From positions 1 to 64,000 of the forward strand of contig CAWJFW010000007.1 in assembly GCA_963842305.1 (NCBI GenBank): a stretch of DNA of 64,000 bases. The letters run 5' to 3'. The notes below the pieces were generated by a model that was given only the letters and a program-made list of their open reading frames with translations, was not told the DNA's origin and did not search any database. Position 1 is the stretch's first letter. Every line of letters starts with the position of its first letter. The position numbers were made by a program, and so were the translations under genes. The DNA is from JAIBJN01 sp963842305. GTDB taxonomy: Bacteria > Actinomycetota > Thermoleophilia > Gaiellales > Gaiellaceae. Of this stretch, positions 25,001 to 33,453 are shown one piece after another.

Positions 25001-25895
25001 CGGCAACGGCATCGATCCGGCGGTGGCAGGGTTCCTGGCCCTCCTGGCCGCGCGCCGCGCACCGCGCACGGTGGATGCGTATCGCCGTGACCTCGCCGAC
25101 CTGGAAAAGTATCTGGGGCGCTCGCCGACGAACGCGAGCAGCGACGAGATCGAGGCCTGGCTCGCCGATCTCCGAGCCCGAGGGCAGGCGCCGAGCTCTG
25201 TAGCCCGCCGCGCCGCTGCCGCCCGCACCTTCTACCGCCACCTCGTCGCGCTCGGACTGCGCCCGGACAACCCGGCCGCCGACGTCGACCTTCCACGCCG
25301 CCGGCAGCGACTGCCGCGGTCGCTCTCGCTGGGAGAGGTCGAGCGCCTCATCGACGCCGCGAACGGGACGACGCCGCGGAGCCTTCGTGACCGCGCCCTG
25401 ATCGAGCTGCTCTACGGTGCCGGCCTGCGCGTCAGCGAAGGGGTCTCCCTCGACCGCGCCGGCGTCGACCTCGAGGCCCGCCTGGTTCGCTGCGTGGGCA
25501 AGGGCGACAAGGAGCGCGTCGTCCCGCTCGGCACCCAGGCCGTCGAGGCGCTACGCCGCTACCTGTCGCGGGGACGCCCATACCTCGACCGGCGCCACCG
25601 CCCGGAGCTCTTCCTCAACGCCCAGGGCGGACCGCTCACGCGCGCGGGTGCGTTTCTCATCGTCAGGCGGCTCGCGGCGAAGGCCGGCCTCGATCCCGAG
25701 CGGGTGCACCCGCATCTCCTCCGCCACTCCTTCGCCACGCACCTGCTCGAGGGCGGGGCCGACCTGCGGAGCGTCCAGGAGATGCTCGGGCACTCCGACC
25801 TGGGAACGACCGAGATCTACACCCATGTTTCGGATCGGCGCAGACGCGATACTTACTTCCAAGCACACCCGCACGCGCGTCGAAGTCGGATCTGA
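24981..25895 (+). CDS. Tyrosine recombinase, XerC/XerD type (second)
   Basis: This 304-residue protein from GTG 24981 has the same architecture: AGFLALLAARRAPRTVDAYRRDL, then Arg (AGLRVSEGVSL), Lys (GKGDKERVVPL), HLLRHSFATHLLEGGADL, LGHSDLGTTEIYTHV. It overlaps the previous xer gene by 20 bp, so the two form one operon. XerC and XerD normally act as heterotetramers on the chromosome dimer site, but their genes are usually apart; here both partners are adjacent. Confidence 0.9.
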   Translation: MPTHGPDGNGIDPAVAGFLALLAARRAPRTVDAYRRDLADLEKYLGRSPTNASSDEIEAWLADLRARGQAPSSVARRAAAARTFYRHLVALGLRPDNPAADVDLPRRRQRLPRSLSLGEVERLIDAANGTTPRSLRDRALIELLYGAGLRVSEGVSLDRAGVDLEARLVRCVGKGDKERVVPLGTQAVEALRRYLSRGRPYLDRRHRPELFLNAQGGPLTRAGAFLIVRRLAAKAGLDPERVHPHLLRHSFATHLLEGGADLRSVQEMLGHSDLGTTEIYTHVSDRRRRDTYFQAHPHARRSRI

Positions 25896-25899
25896 GCGC

Positions 25900-26070
25900 A
25901 TGGAGACCCTCAACAGCGAGATTCTGAGCACCCTCGTCCTGGGCGGCGGGCTCGGCACGCTGCTCATGTGGATCGCGCAGCGCTACGACCTGCTCGAGCA
26001 GCGGCGCGAGGCACGCTGCCCGGCATGTGGCCGCGTCCGTCGGCGAGGCATCTGCGCCTGTAACGACTAG
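25900..26070 (+). CDS. Small membrane protein with C-terminal zinc-ribbon-like tail
   Basis: This 56-residue protein from ATG 25900 has one hydrophobic helix (ILSTLVLGGGLGTLLMWIA), a charged linker, and four clustered cysteines C-x2-C...C-x-C (RCPACGRVRRRGICAC). It follows the second xer gene by 4 bp, so it is probably co-transcribed. Its stop overlaps that of the convergent carbonic anhydrase. Function unknown. Confidence 0.6.
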   Translation: METLNSEILSTLVLGGGLGTLLMWIAQRYDLLEQRREARCPACGRVRRRGICACND

Positions 26071-26570
26071 GCGACGGCGACGACCTCGTCGATCCGGCCG
26101 CTGCGCACGTCGTAGATCCAGCCCGAGACCGCGAGGGAGTCCGGCAGGAGCGGCGACGCCCGGATGACGCCCACGCTCGAGCGCACGCTGTCCTCGAGGT
26201 TCGGGAAGGGCAGGAAGTCGACGTCGGAGGCATCCGCGCCCGCCTCCTCGCGGAGCTTGGCGTGCAGAGCGTCGTTGGAGAACGTCAGCATCCCGCAGTC
26301 CGTGTGGGCGAGCACCGCCACCTCCTCTGTGCCGAGAAGCCAGTGGGAGATGACCAGCGACCGGATCGCGTCGTCGGTCACCAGCCCGCCCGCATTCCTG
26401 ATGACGTGCGCGTCGCCTTCATCGAGCCCGAGGAACTTCGCCGGGTCGAGACGGGCATCCATACAGGTCACGATTGCCAGCCGCCGCCCCGGCGGCATCG
26501 GAAGGTGGCCCTTCTCGAAACCGTCGGCATAGACCTCGTTTGCAGACTGGAACTCGTCGCATTCCGCCAT
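26067..26570 (-). CDS. Beta-class carbonic anhydrase
   Basis: This 167-residue enzyme interconverts CO2 and bicarbonate. Zinc ligands are C36 (in CMDARLD, with catalytic pair D38/R40), H89 and C92 (AHTDCGM). The RNAGG motif follows VI. It is a short beta-CA, as in type II/mycobacterial forms. Bicarbonate would feed the biotin-dependent carboxylases and PEP/oxaloacetate chemistry encoded nearby. An AT-rich 16-bp dyad sits 19 bp upstream of the start and may control it. Confidence 0.93.
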   Translation of the reverse strand: MAECDEFQSANEVYADGFEKGHLPMPPGRRLAIVTCMDARLDPAKFLGLDEGDAHVIRNAGGLVTDDAIRSLVISHWLLGTEEVAVLAHTDCGMLTFSNDALHAKLREEAGADASDVDFLPFPNLEDSVRSSVGVIRASPLLPDSLAVSGWIYDVRSGRIDEVVAVA

Positions 26571-26589
26571 CCGGAGCCCCCCTTGGTCG

Positions 26590-26626
26590 CTTCAGTTTGT
26601 GAAGCCGGTAGCTTTACAAACTGAAG
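26590..26626. promoter_or_regulatory. 16-bp AT-rich dyad upstream of carbonic anhydrase
   Basis: CTTCAGTTTGTGAAGC (26590-26605) and GCTTTACAAACTGAAG (26611-26626) are inverted with one mismatch and a 5-bp loop. The AT content stands out in this high-GC region. The position, 19 bp before the carbonic anhydrase ATG and 9 bp after the stop of the upstream gene, allows an operator or a terminator. No T-run follows on either strand, favouring an operator. Confidence 0.5.
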
Positions 26627-26635
26627 CGGCGGCCG

Positions 26636-27127
26636 TCAAGCACGCGCGGCTGCCTTCTTCTTGAGGGATGCGTGCACGGCCGCCGCCGATGCCTGCAAGT
26701 CCCGGTCGTCCCCCTCCGCCGCCAGATGGGCGAGCAGCGTGATCGTGTCCTGCTGAGGGGAGCCGTTCTTGAGCGACAGGACAGCGAGGCGTCTGACCGC
26801 GGCGTTCGGGTCCTCGTTCGCGAGCGAGTGCAGCGTCCCCCGAACCGCGTTCACGACTCCCGGATGCGTCCGGGAGAGAAGCTCCAGCGAGAGGAGCGCC
26901 GAGCCGCGCGCTGCCGGGCTCTCGTCTTCCAGGCCACGGCGGAGCAACTCGGTCTTCTGGTTGAAGCGGAGCTGTCCGATCGCGCGATACGCGAGTGCCC
27001 GCTCCCGATAGTCCCGGCTCCGCGCCGCGGCCTCGAGATCGTCGTCGACCGACCGACGGAGATCCGCCAGGGCGCGCTCGTCATTCAGCTCCCCGGCGCG
27101 CTCGACGGCCTCGGCGAGTTCAGTCAA
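26636..27127 (-). CDS. HEAT-repeat-like protein
   Basis: This ~163-residue alpha-helical protein has repeated HEAT-type helices (RALAYRAIGQLRFNQKTELLRRGLEDESPAARGSALLSLELL, NEDPNAAVRRLAVLSLKNG, in parts). The start is uncertain: TTG 27127, overlapping the citrate synthase stop, is the best placed. HEAT proteins are scaffolds; no partner is evident. It is co-directional with, and coupled to, citrate synthase. Confidence 0.65.
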   Translation of the reverse strand: MTELAEAVERAGELNDERALADLRRSVDDDLEAAARSRDYRERALAYRAIGQLRFNQKTELLRRGLEDESPAARGSALLSLELLSRTHPGVVNAVRGTLHSLANEDPNAAVRRLAVLSLKNGSPQQDTITLLAHLAAEGDDRDLQASAAAVHASLKKKAAARA

Positions 27128-28196
27128 CTGACGCGAGCGAGCGGGCCGGGGGCCCGACGTAGCGGGCCGATGGACGGATGAGCCTCCCGGCGCTCTTCTG
27201 CTCGAGGATGTGGGCCGACCAGCCGGCGACCCGGGCGGCCGCAAACATGGCCGGGAATAGCGGTGGCGGGATCTCCGCGATGTCGAGCACGACCGCTGAC
27301 CAAAACTCGACGTTCGTGGCGAGCACGCGCTCGGGGTGGCGCTCTGCGAGCTCCGCGAGGGCGGCCTGCTCGAGCGCCTCGGCGACTTCCACGCGGGACG
27401 ACTCGAGCTCCCGCGCGGTCGCGCGCAGGACGCGAGCCCGCGGGTCCTCGGCTCGGTAGACGCGGTGTCCGAAGCCCATCAGGCGCTCGCCTCGGTCGAG
27501 CAGCTCGGTGACGTAGCCTTCGGCGTCGCCACGGTCGGCGACCTCGTCGAGCATCTTGAGGACGCGGGTCGGCGCGCCGCCGTGGAGCGGGCCGCTGAGA
27601 GCGCCGACGGCCGCCGCCATCGCAGCGCCGGTGTCGGCGCCGGTCGAGGCGACGATGCGCCCGGTGAACGTCGAGGCGTTGGCGCCGTGCTCGGCGGCCG
27701 AGACCCAGTAGCGGTCGATCGCCTGCACGTGCCGGGGGTCGGCCTCGCCGCGCCAGCGTAGGAGAAAGCGCTCGGCCGCGATCTGGCCCTCGGCGACGCG
27801 CTCGTCGGGAACGCGCGGCTGGTCGCCCCGGGCCGATTGCGCGACGAGGGAGATCATGGCGGCCGAGAGCCTCGCGAGGTCGTCGCGGGCCTGCTCGTCC
27901 GAGATGTCGATCAGCTGACCGAGCCCCCACTCGCCGGAGAGCGCGGCGGTCGCAGACTCGAGGTCGGCCATCGCACTGCCCGTGTGCGTCGGAAGCTTGA
28001 CGTCCTCGGCGCGCGGCATGCCGGGCTCGAAGCTGTCGTCGACGAGAAGCCCCCAGATCTGCTCGTACGGGCGCACGCCGACGAGCTCCTCGATGTCGAC
28101 TCCCCGGTAGCGCAGCGCACCGCCTTCCCGGTCCGGCTCGGCGATCTCGGTTTCGAAGGCGACGACGCCCTCGAGGCCTGGCTTGAACTCGTTCAC
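27120..28196 (-). CDS. Citrate synthase
   Basis: This enzyme condenses oxaloacetate and acetyl-CoA. The 358-residue protein starts at GTG 28196 behind a GGGAAGGAG ribosome-binding site. Catalytic histidines are in AAEHGANASTFTGR and GPLHGG and the region MGFGHRVYRAEDPRA; the late Asp is in FWSAVVLDIAEIP. It is short (about 360 residues rather than ~430), like the thermophile/Gram-positive group, which also includes 2-methylcitrate synthases, so propionyl-CoA use cannot be excluded. It is divergent from icd. Confidence 0.92.
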   Translation of the reverse strand: MNEFKPGLEGVVAFETEIAEPDREGGALRYRGVDIEELVGVRPYEQIWGLLVDDSFEPGMPRAEDVKLPTHTGSAMADLESATAALSGEWGLGQLIDISDEQARDDLARLSAAMISLVAQSARGDQPRVPDERVAEGQIAAERFLLRWRGEADPRHVQAIDRYWVSAAEHGANASTFTGRIVASTGADTGAAMAAAVGALSGPLHGGAPTRVLKMLDEVADRGDAEGYVTELLDRGERLMGFGHRVYRAEDPRARVLRATARELESSRVEVAEALEQAALAELAERHPERVLATNVEFWSAVVLDIAEIPPPLFPAMFAAARVAGWSAHILEQKSAGRLIRPSARYVGPPARSLASVD

Positions 28197-28273
28197 CGCT
28201 CTCCTTCCCTGTCGGCAGCACCGTATCGAACGGCTGCAGCCGGCGGGCGCCGCATTACAATTGCTCCCCGCCC

Positions 28274-29365
28274 ATGCCGCACCGCGTCACGCTCATCCCC
28301 GGCGACGGGACGGGGCCCGAGATCGCCGAGGCGACTCGGCGCGTCCTCGACGCCACCGGCGTCGAGTTCCAGTGGGACGTCCAGGACGCCGGCGCCGACG
28401 TCATGGACCGCTACGGCGGCAATCCCCTGCCCGACCACGTGCTGGAGTCGATCAGGTCGAACAGCGTTGCCATCAAGGGCCCGATCACGACGCCGGTCGG
28501 CACGGGCTTCCGCTCGGTGAACGTCGCGCTCCGCAAGAGCCTCGACCTCTACGGCCAGGTTCGGCCCTGCAAGAGCTACCCGGGCGTGCGGTCGCGCTAC
28601 GACTCGGTCGACGTCGTGGTCATCCGCGAGAACACCGAGGACCTCTATGCCGGAATCGAGGTCGAGGAGGGAAGCGAGGAGGCGCTGGAGCTCATCCGCT
28701 GGGTCAAGGAGCGCATGCAGGTGCCTCTCCGCGACGACTCGGGGCTGAGCCTGAAGCCGCTTTCGATCAGCGGCTCGCGGAGGATCGTCGAGTTCGCCTT
28801 CGACTTCGCGCGCAAGAACGGACGCAGCAAGGTCACGGCGGTTCACAAGGCCAACATCATGAAGTTCACCGACGGTCTCTATCTCCAGGTCGCTCGCGAG
28901 GTGGCGGCCGAGAACGAGGACATCGCCTTCGAGGACAAGATCGTCGACAACCTCTCGATGCAGCTCGTCCAGCGGCCGGAAGAGTACGACGTCCTCGTCT
29001 GTCCGAACCTCTACGGAGACATCGTCTCCGATCTCTGCGCCGGCCTGATCGGCGGCCTGGGACTGGCGCCGGGGGGAAACTTCGGAACGTACGCCGCCGT
29101 CTTCGAGCCCACCCACGGCTCGGCACCGAAGTACACCGGACAGAACCGGGTGAACCCGATGGCGATGATGCTCTCCGGCGTCATGATGCTCCGCCACCTG
29201 GAGGAGCGGGAGGCGGCCGATCGCCTCGAGGCGGCGATCGCAGCCGTCATCGCCGAGGCAAAGTCGGTCACCTACGACATGAAGCCGACGCGCGACGACC
29301 CGACCGCAGTCGGGACGAGCGAGGTCGCCGACGCAATCATCGAGACGATGGGAGTCCGAGTTTGA
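28274..29365 (+). CDS. icd: NAD-type isocitrate dehydrogenase (IDH/IPMDH family)
   Basis: This 363-residue beta-decarboxylating dehydrogenase starts LIPGDGTGPEIAEATRRVL. It has the substrate Arg/Ser region RSVNVALRKSLDLYGQVRPC, the RENTEDLYAGIE motif typical of isocitrate rather than isopropylmalate dehydrogenases, the catalytic Lys/Asp regions AVHKANIMK and NLYGDIVSDL, and GSAPKYTGQN near the NAD site. TACAAT lies 12 nt upstream of the ATG. It overlaps mdh by TTGA. Confidence 0.9.
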   Translation: MPHRVTLIPGDGTGPEIAEATRRVLDATGVEFQWDVQDAGADVMDRYGGNPLPDHVLESIRSNSVAIKGPITTPVGTGFRSVNVALRKSLDLYGQVRPCKSYPGVRSRYDSVDVVVIRENTEDLYAGIEVEEGSEEALELIRWVKERMQVPLRDDSGLSLKPLSISGSRRIVEFAFDFARKNGRSKVTAVHKANIMKFTDGLYLQVAREVAAENEDIAFEDKIVDNLSMQLVQRPEEYDVLVCPNLYGDIVSDLCAGLIGGLGLAPGGNFGTYAAVFEPTHGSAPKYTGQNRVNPMAMMLSGVMMLRHLEEREAADRLEAAIAAVIAEAKSVTYDMKPTRDDPTAVGTSEVADAIIETMGVRV

Positions 29366-30285
29366 GACGCAAGGTGACAGTGGTCGGAGCCGGGAACGTC
29401 GGCGCGACGGCCGCCCAGGAGATCGCACGGCGCGACTACGCGAACGTCGTCCTCGTCGACATCAAGGAGGGCTTGCCGCAAGGGAAGGCGCTCGACGTGA
29501 ACGAAGCCGGCCCCGTGCTCGGCTACGAGCCCACGATCGCCGGCTCGAACGGCTACGAGGAGACCGCCGGGTCGGACGTCGTGGTCGTCACGGCCGGGCT
29601 CCCGCGCAAGCCCGGGATGAGCCGCGACGATCTCGTGACGACGAACGAGGAGATCGTCGGGTCTGTCACACGCGAGGCCGTCGAGCGCTCGCCGGACGCA
29701 ATCCTCATCGTCGTCTCGAACCCGCTCGACGCCATGTGCCACGTGGCGAAGAACGTCTCCGGATGGCCGCGCGAGCGGGTGCTCGGCATGGCGGGCGTCC
29801 TCGACACCGCGCGTTTCAGCACGTTCATCGCGTGGGAGACCGGCGCCTCGGCGAAGGACGTGACCGCGATGGTGCTGGGCGGTCATGGTGACCAGATGGT
29901 CCCCGTCGTGTCGGCTACGTCGGTCGGCGGCGTCCCGCTCACGAAGCTCGCCTCGCCGGCCGCGATCGAGGCGATGGTGGAGCGCACGCGCAAGGGGGGC
30001 GGGGAGGTCGTGGAGCTGCTCGGCACCTCGGCCTGGTACGCACCGGGGGCGGCCGTGGCGCAAATGGTCGACGCGGTGATGCTCGACCAGAAGCGTGTCC
30101 TCCCCTGCACGGTCCTTCTCCAGGGCGAGTACGGAATCGACGACCTGTACATGGGCGTCCCCGCCAAGCTCGGCGCCACCGGCGTCGAGGAGATCGTCGA
30201 GCTCGACCTGACGGAAGCCGAGCACGCAGCTTTGCAGGAGTCGGCCGCGGCAGTTCGCGACGTCGTCTCCGTGCTCAGCGGCTAG
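29362..30285 (+). CDS. mdh: Malate dehydrogenase (LDH-like type)
   Basis: The 307-residue NAD-dependent enzyme begins at TTG 29362 inside the icd stop (TTGA), giving RRKVTVVGAGNVGATAAQEIA. Motifs include VVVTAGLPRKPGMSRDDL (substrate Arg), VVSNPLDAMCHV, the DTARF block and active-site His in LGGHGDQMVP. Malate specificity is indicated by RKPGMSR. Together with icd it forms a two-gene TCA operon divergent from citrate synthase. Confidence 0.94.
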   Translation: MRRKVTVVGAGNVGATAAQEIARRDYANVVLVDIKEGLPQGKALDVNEAGPVLGYEPTIAGSNGYEETAGSDVVVVTAGLPRKPGMSRDDLVTTNEEIVGSVTREAVERSPDAILIVVSNPLDAMCHVAKNVSGWPRERVLGMAGVLDTARFSTFIAWETGASAKDVTAMVLGGHGDQMVPVVSATSVGGVPLTKLASPAAIEAMVERTRKGGGEVVELLGTSAWYAPGAAVAQMVDAVMLDQKRVLPCTVLLQGEYGIDDLYMGVPAKLGATGVEEIVELDLTEAEHAALQESAAAVRDVVSVLSG

Positions 30286-30324
30286 GCGCGGGTTCGAGCA
30301 GCGCCTGTCCTCGAAGCCCGGGGC

Positions 30325-30330
30325 TACGAT
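30325..30330 (+). promoter_or_regulatory. -10 box of the PDZ/Lon-like protease gene
   Basis: TACGAT ends 6 nt before the ATG at 30337; the transcript is probably leaderless. Confidence 0.5.
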
Positions 30331-30336
30331 CGCTGC

Positions 30337-31329
30337 ATGCGCCGTCGTCTTGCCGTTCTCCTTTCGGTCGTTGCGGTCCTCATCGTGGCCGGGCTCGCCC
30401 TCACCTGGATCCCGTCGGACCACTACATCGTCCTTCCGGACAAGGCGCGACCGACCGATCCGCTCGTGGAAATTCCAGGCGAGACGAACAGCGACGACGG
30501 GGGCGGCATCTACATGGTCGATGTCCGCGTCGGGCGCGCAAGCTTGCTCGAGCGCATCTACCCGGGCATCCACGAGGGGGCATCGCTGCTCCCGGAAAAG
30601 GTGATCAACCCACAGGGCGTCAGCGACCAGCAACGGCGGGCATCGAGTCTCAACGACATGTCGCACTCCCAGCTCGTGGCCATCGCGGTGGCGCTGGAGC
30701 ACCTCGGCAAGGACGTCGAGGTCACGCCGCTCGGGGCCCAGGTCACACTCGTCGTGCCGGACGCGCCTGCGGACGGCGTACTCGAGGTCGGTGACGTCAT
30801 CGTCGGGGTGAATGGCAAGGATGTGACGTCGGCCGACGAGTTGCGCGATGCCTTCGCAGGCGTGGCGCCGGGCGACGAGGTGGAGCTGGCCGTGAAGCGC
30901 GACGACAAGGCATTGACCCTCACCGTCGGGACGCGAGCGGCGCAGGACGAGCCCGGTCGCGCGGTGATGGGAGTCGAGGTCGAGGACGCCGACGATTTCC
31001 AGTTCCCGCTCGACATCCAGATCGACGCGGGCGGCATCGGCGGCCCCTCCGCCGGGCTCGCCTTCGCCCTCGACATCGTCGACGAGCTCGGCGACGGTGA
31101 CCTCGACCGCGGACGCACGATTGTCACCACCGGCGCCCTCGCGCTCGACGGCACCGTGCTTCCGATCGGTGGTGTCGAGCAGAAGGCGATCGGTGCCCGC
31201 GAGGCGGGCGCCGACATCTTCATCGTCCCCGACGCGAACTACGAGGAGGCGCGGGCCGCGGTCGATGATCTCGAGATCGTTCCCGTCTCCACCTTCGACG
31301 AAGCGTTGTCCGTTCTGACGAAATCGTAG
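30337..31329 (+). CDS. Membrane-anchored PDZ/Lon-protease-domain protein (YlbL-like)
   Basis: This 330-residue protein has an N-terminal membrane anchor (residues 5-24), a PDZ domain (about 125-200, DGVLEVGDVIVGVNGKDVTS) and a Lon-type (S16) peptidase domain with catalytic Ser238 in GGPSAGLAF and Lys283 in GGVEQKAIGA. The architecture matches YlbL-family extracytoplasmic proteases, which trim or degrade secreted and envelope proteins. Confidence 0.9.
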   Translation: MRRRLAVLLSVVAVLIVAGLALTWIPSDHYIVLPDKARPTDPLVEIPGETNSDDGGGIYMVDVRVGRASLLERIYPGIHEGASLLPEKVINPQGVSDQQRRASSLNDMSHSQLVAIAVALEHLGKDVEVTPLGAQVTLVVPDAPADGVLEVGDVIVGVNGKDVTSADELRDAFAGVAPGDEVELAVKRDDKALTLTVGTRAAQDEPGRAVMGVEVEDADDFQFPLDIQIDAGGIGGPSAGLAFALDIVDELGDGDLDRGRTIVTTGALALDGTVLPIGGVEQKAIGAREAGADIFIVPDANYEEARAAVDDLEIVPVSTFDEALSVLTKS

Positions 31330-31395
31330 TTTTCTTGTCCGGCAACAAACCGACGAAACCTTCCGGAAATTGCGTGTTTTTCGTCACGACAACAC

Positions 31396-31424
31396 TTAAC
31401 CCAAGAGCCGCTCCACCATAAGAT
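31396..31424 (+). promoter_or_regulatory. Promoter TTAACC-17-TAAGAT
   Basis: TTAACC at 31396-31401 and TAAGAT at 31419-31424 with a 17-bp spacer lie in an AT-rich gap. The implied start (~31431) lies downstream of the first ATG (31423) and upstream of ATG 31441, which argues for the latter as the real start codon. Confidence 0.45.
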
Positions 31425-31440
31425 GGTCGCCCCTCGAACG

Positions 31441-31617
31441 ATGGCGAAGCGGCGGCAAATCACCTGCAAAGACTGCTATTTCCGCCAGGCGGCACTCTGT
31501 GCTCTGGCGGAGGGCCCGTGCCCGACTTTCAGGTCGGCGAAGATGGCCAGACTCGAGCCCCCGGAGCAGGCTAGGCTCGTGGCACGCCCGCAGCTCCACG
31601 CCCACGCGGCGGCCTAG
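31441..31617 (+). CDS. Small cysteine-rich protein, unknown function
   Basis: This 58-residue basic protein has four clustered cysteines (CKDCYFRQAALCALAEGPC), suggesting a zinc- or iron-sulfur-binding knuckle, and a flexible C-terminus. ATG 31441 is preferred because the -10 box overlaps the earlier ATG. The stop codon overlaps that of the convergent cupin-TPR gene. Confidence 0.6.
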   Translation: MAKRRQITCKDCYFRQAALCALAEGPCPTFRSAKMARLEPPEQARLVARPQLHAHAAA

Positions 31618-32255
31618 ACGTTCTCGAGCGAGCCGCGGATCGAGTCGAGATCGGAGTCGGTTTCGGCCCAGTCACGGACACGCGGGTCGGCTTCGACGGC
31701 GCGGGCGAGATGCGACAAGGCATCGTCGGACCGACCGCTCAGCGCCTCGCAACAAGCGAGGTTGTAGAGCACGTTCGGATTCCCGGGGAATGCCTCGAGC
31801 GCGCGCTCCAGCACGGCGGCTGCTCCGGTGAAGTCCCCTGCCTCGTAGAGTGGCAGCGCCTCGAGCCACGCCTCCCAGGGGGACGGTTGGAAGGGCTTCC
31901 CGACCGTGCCGCCGACGACCAGGACGACGGTGTCCGGCTCGGCCGCAGTCGCGCCACGGCGGGTCGCCGGGTCGCGAACGAAGAGGAGTGTCCCCGCCGG
32001 ACCGTCGACCTCGGTGCCGGCCACGACGAAGCGCGCCCGGCCCGAGAGGACGACGTAGAGCTCCTCATGGCCGCCCGCCCCGGAGCCGAGCTCGTCGTGC
32101 TCCTCGATCACGTGCCCGCCCACCTCGCGCGCGCCGTAGGCGTTGACGCCGAAGGCGGCGATGCCGAGTGGGATCCGGATCGGGATCGTGTCGAACTCTC
32201 CGCCGAAGCGGGCGAGCTCGTCGAGGTGGGCCGTCTCGAACGGAGGTCGGTTCAC
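31614..32255 (-). CDS. Cupin-TPR protein
   Basis: The 213-residue protein has an N-terminal cupin barrel (GGHEELYVVLSGRARFVVAGTEVDGPAGTLLFV, in parts) and a C-terminal TPR-like helical pair (AAAVLERALEAFPGNPNVLYNLACCEAL, then DDALSHLARAVEADP). The first cupin metal motif is only partly kept. It overlaps the upstream aminotransferase by ATGA, so they form an operon. Its role is unknown; it may be a small-molecule sensor or an isomerase-like protein. Confidence 0.8.
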   Translation of the reverse strand: MNRPPFETAHLDELARFGGEFDTIPIRIPLGIAAFGVNAYGAREVGGHVIEEHDELGSGAGGHEELYVVLSGRARFVVAGTEVDGPAGTLLFVRDPATRRGATAAEPDTVVLVVGGTVGKPFQPSPWEAWLEALPLYEAGDFTGAAAVLERALEAFPGNPNVLYNLACCEALSGRSDDALSHLARAVEADPRVRDWAETDSDLDSIRGSLENV

Positions 32256-33352
32256 GCAGGAACGGCGAGCGCGTCGCGAACGAGCCGTCCGAGCCGCGAG
32301 ATGCCCTCGTCGATCGCCTCTGGCCGCTCGTATGAGAACGCGAGGCGAAGCGACGATTCCCCGCCGCCGTCGTGGAAGAAGTCGGGGCCCTTGATGAAGG
32401 CGACCCCGGCCTCGTCGGCCTGGGCGAGCAGGCTCTCGGCGCTCAGCCCTGCAGGCAGGTCGACCCAGAGGAAGTAGCCGCCGTCGGGCTCGTTCCAGGT
32501 CGTTCCCTCCGGCATCTCTCGCGCGAGGGCCGAGATCATCGCGTCGCGGCGGACGCGCAACGCCGCCTGGATCTCCTCGACGTTCGGGTCGAACCGCCCG
32601 CGCGAGACGAACTCGTGCAGGGTCGCCTCGACGAACATCACGGGAGACACGTAGTTCTCGAGGATGAGCGTCTGCATCGCGCCCATGAGCTCCTCCGGCA
32701 GGATGGCGAAGCCGACGCGGATGCCGGGCGCCACGGTCTTCGAGAAGGACGAGAGAAGCATCACTCCCTCGCCGCCCGCGAGCTCGAACAGGCGGGGCAG
32801 GCCGTCCCCGCCGAAGCGGAGGAGCCCGTACGGATCGTCCTCGAGGATCGGGGCTCCGTGCTCACGGGCGACGTCGATGAGGCGGTGACGGTTGGGCTCG
32901 GAGAGCGTCCGCCCACTCGGGTTTTGGAACGTCGGAATCGTGTAGACGAGGCTCGGCCCGTCCGTCCGCGCGAGCGCCTGCTCGAGGGCGTCGATGTCGA
33001 GCCCGTCGTCGGACAGCGGGACCGTCTCGACGTCGGCCCCGAGCCGGCGCAGGATCTGGAGCGACCGGTCGTAGCAAGGAGCCTCGACGAAGACCTTGGC
33101 GCCGGCCTGGACGTGGTGGCGTGCGATGAAGCTGAAGGCCTGGAGCGAGCCGTTCGTGATCATGACCCGGGCGACGTCGACGTCGTGACGGTCCGCGAGC
33201 CACTCGCGAAGCGGCAGGTAGCCGAGCGGCGGGCCGTAGTTGAGCGCGGTCGCACCGTCGCGGGCGAGCGCCGCCCTCGCGCAGTCGCCGAACTCCTCGA
33301 TCGGAAGCAGATCCGGGCCGGGAAAGCCGCGAGCGAAGGAGATGACGCTCAT
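32252..33352 (-). CDS. PLP-dependent aminotransferase (class I/II, 2-aminoadipate/MocR-like)
   Basis: The 366-residue fold-type I enzyme has NYGPPLGYLPLREWLA, the substrate loop TIPTFQNPSGRTLS, the PLP-binding DDPYGLLRF, the Schiff-base lysine in SSFSKTVAPGIRVGF, and a C-terminal Arg region SLRLAFSYE. It resembles 2-aminoadipate and aromatic aminotransferases (LysN/ARO8 group) without the MocR DNA-binding domain. The substrate is not assigned. Confidence 0.88.
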   Translation of the reverse strand: MSVISFARGFPGPDLLPIEEFGDCARAALARDGATALNYGPPLGYLPLREWLADRHDVDVARVMITNGSLQAFSFIARHHVQAGAKVFVEAPCYDRSLQILRRLGADVETVPLSDDGLDIDALEQALARTDGPSLVYTIPTFQNPSGRTLSEPNRHRLIDVAREHGAPILEDDPYGLLRFGGDGLPRLFELAGGEGVMLLSSFSKTVAPGIRVGFAILPEELMGAMQTLILENYVSPVMFVEATLHEFVSRGRFDPNVEEIQAALRVRRDAMISALAREMPEGTTWNEPDGGYFLWVDLPAGLSAESLLAQADEAGVAFIKGPDFFHDGGGESSLRLAFSYERPEAIDEGISRLGRLVRDALAVPA

Positions 33353-33453
33353 GGCACGAGTCTACTGGGCCGTCGGACGGCTGCCACATCGGACCGAACC
33401 GAAACCGGACGCGCTACGAACAACCACCGGCGTCTGGCAGAAGGAGGGGAACT

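Noticed and set aside
24152..26070. Integrated mobile island marked by tandem recombinases
   Set aside because: Both recombinases are Xer-like rather than phage or ICE integrases, the flanking genes are ordinary housekeeping functions, and no tRNA gene or direct-repeat attachment sites were seen.
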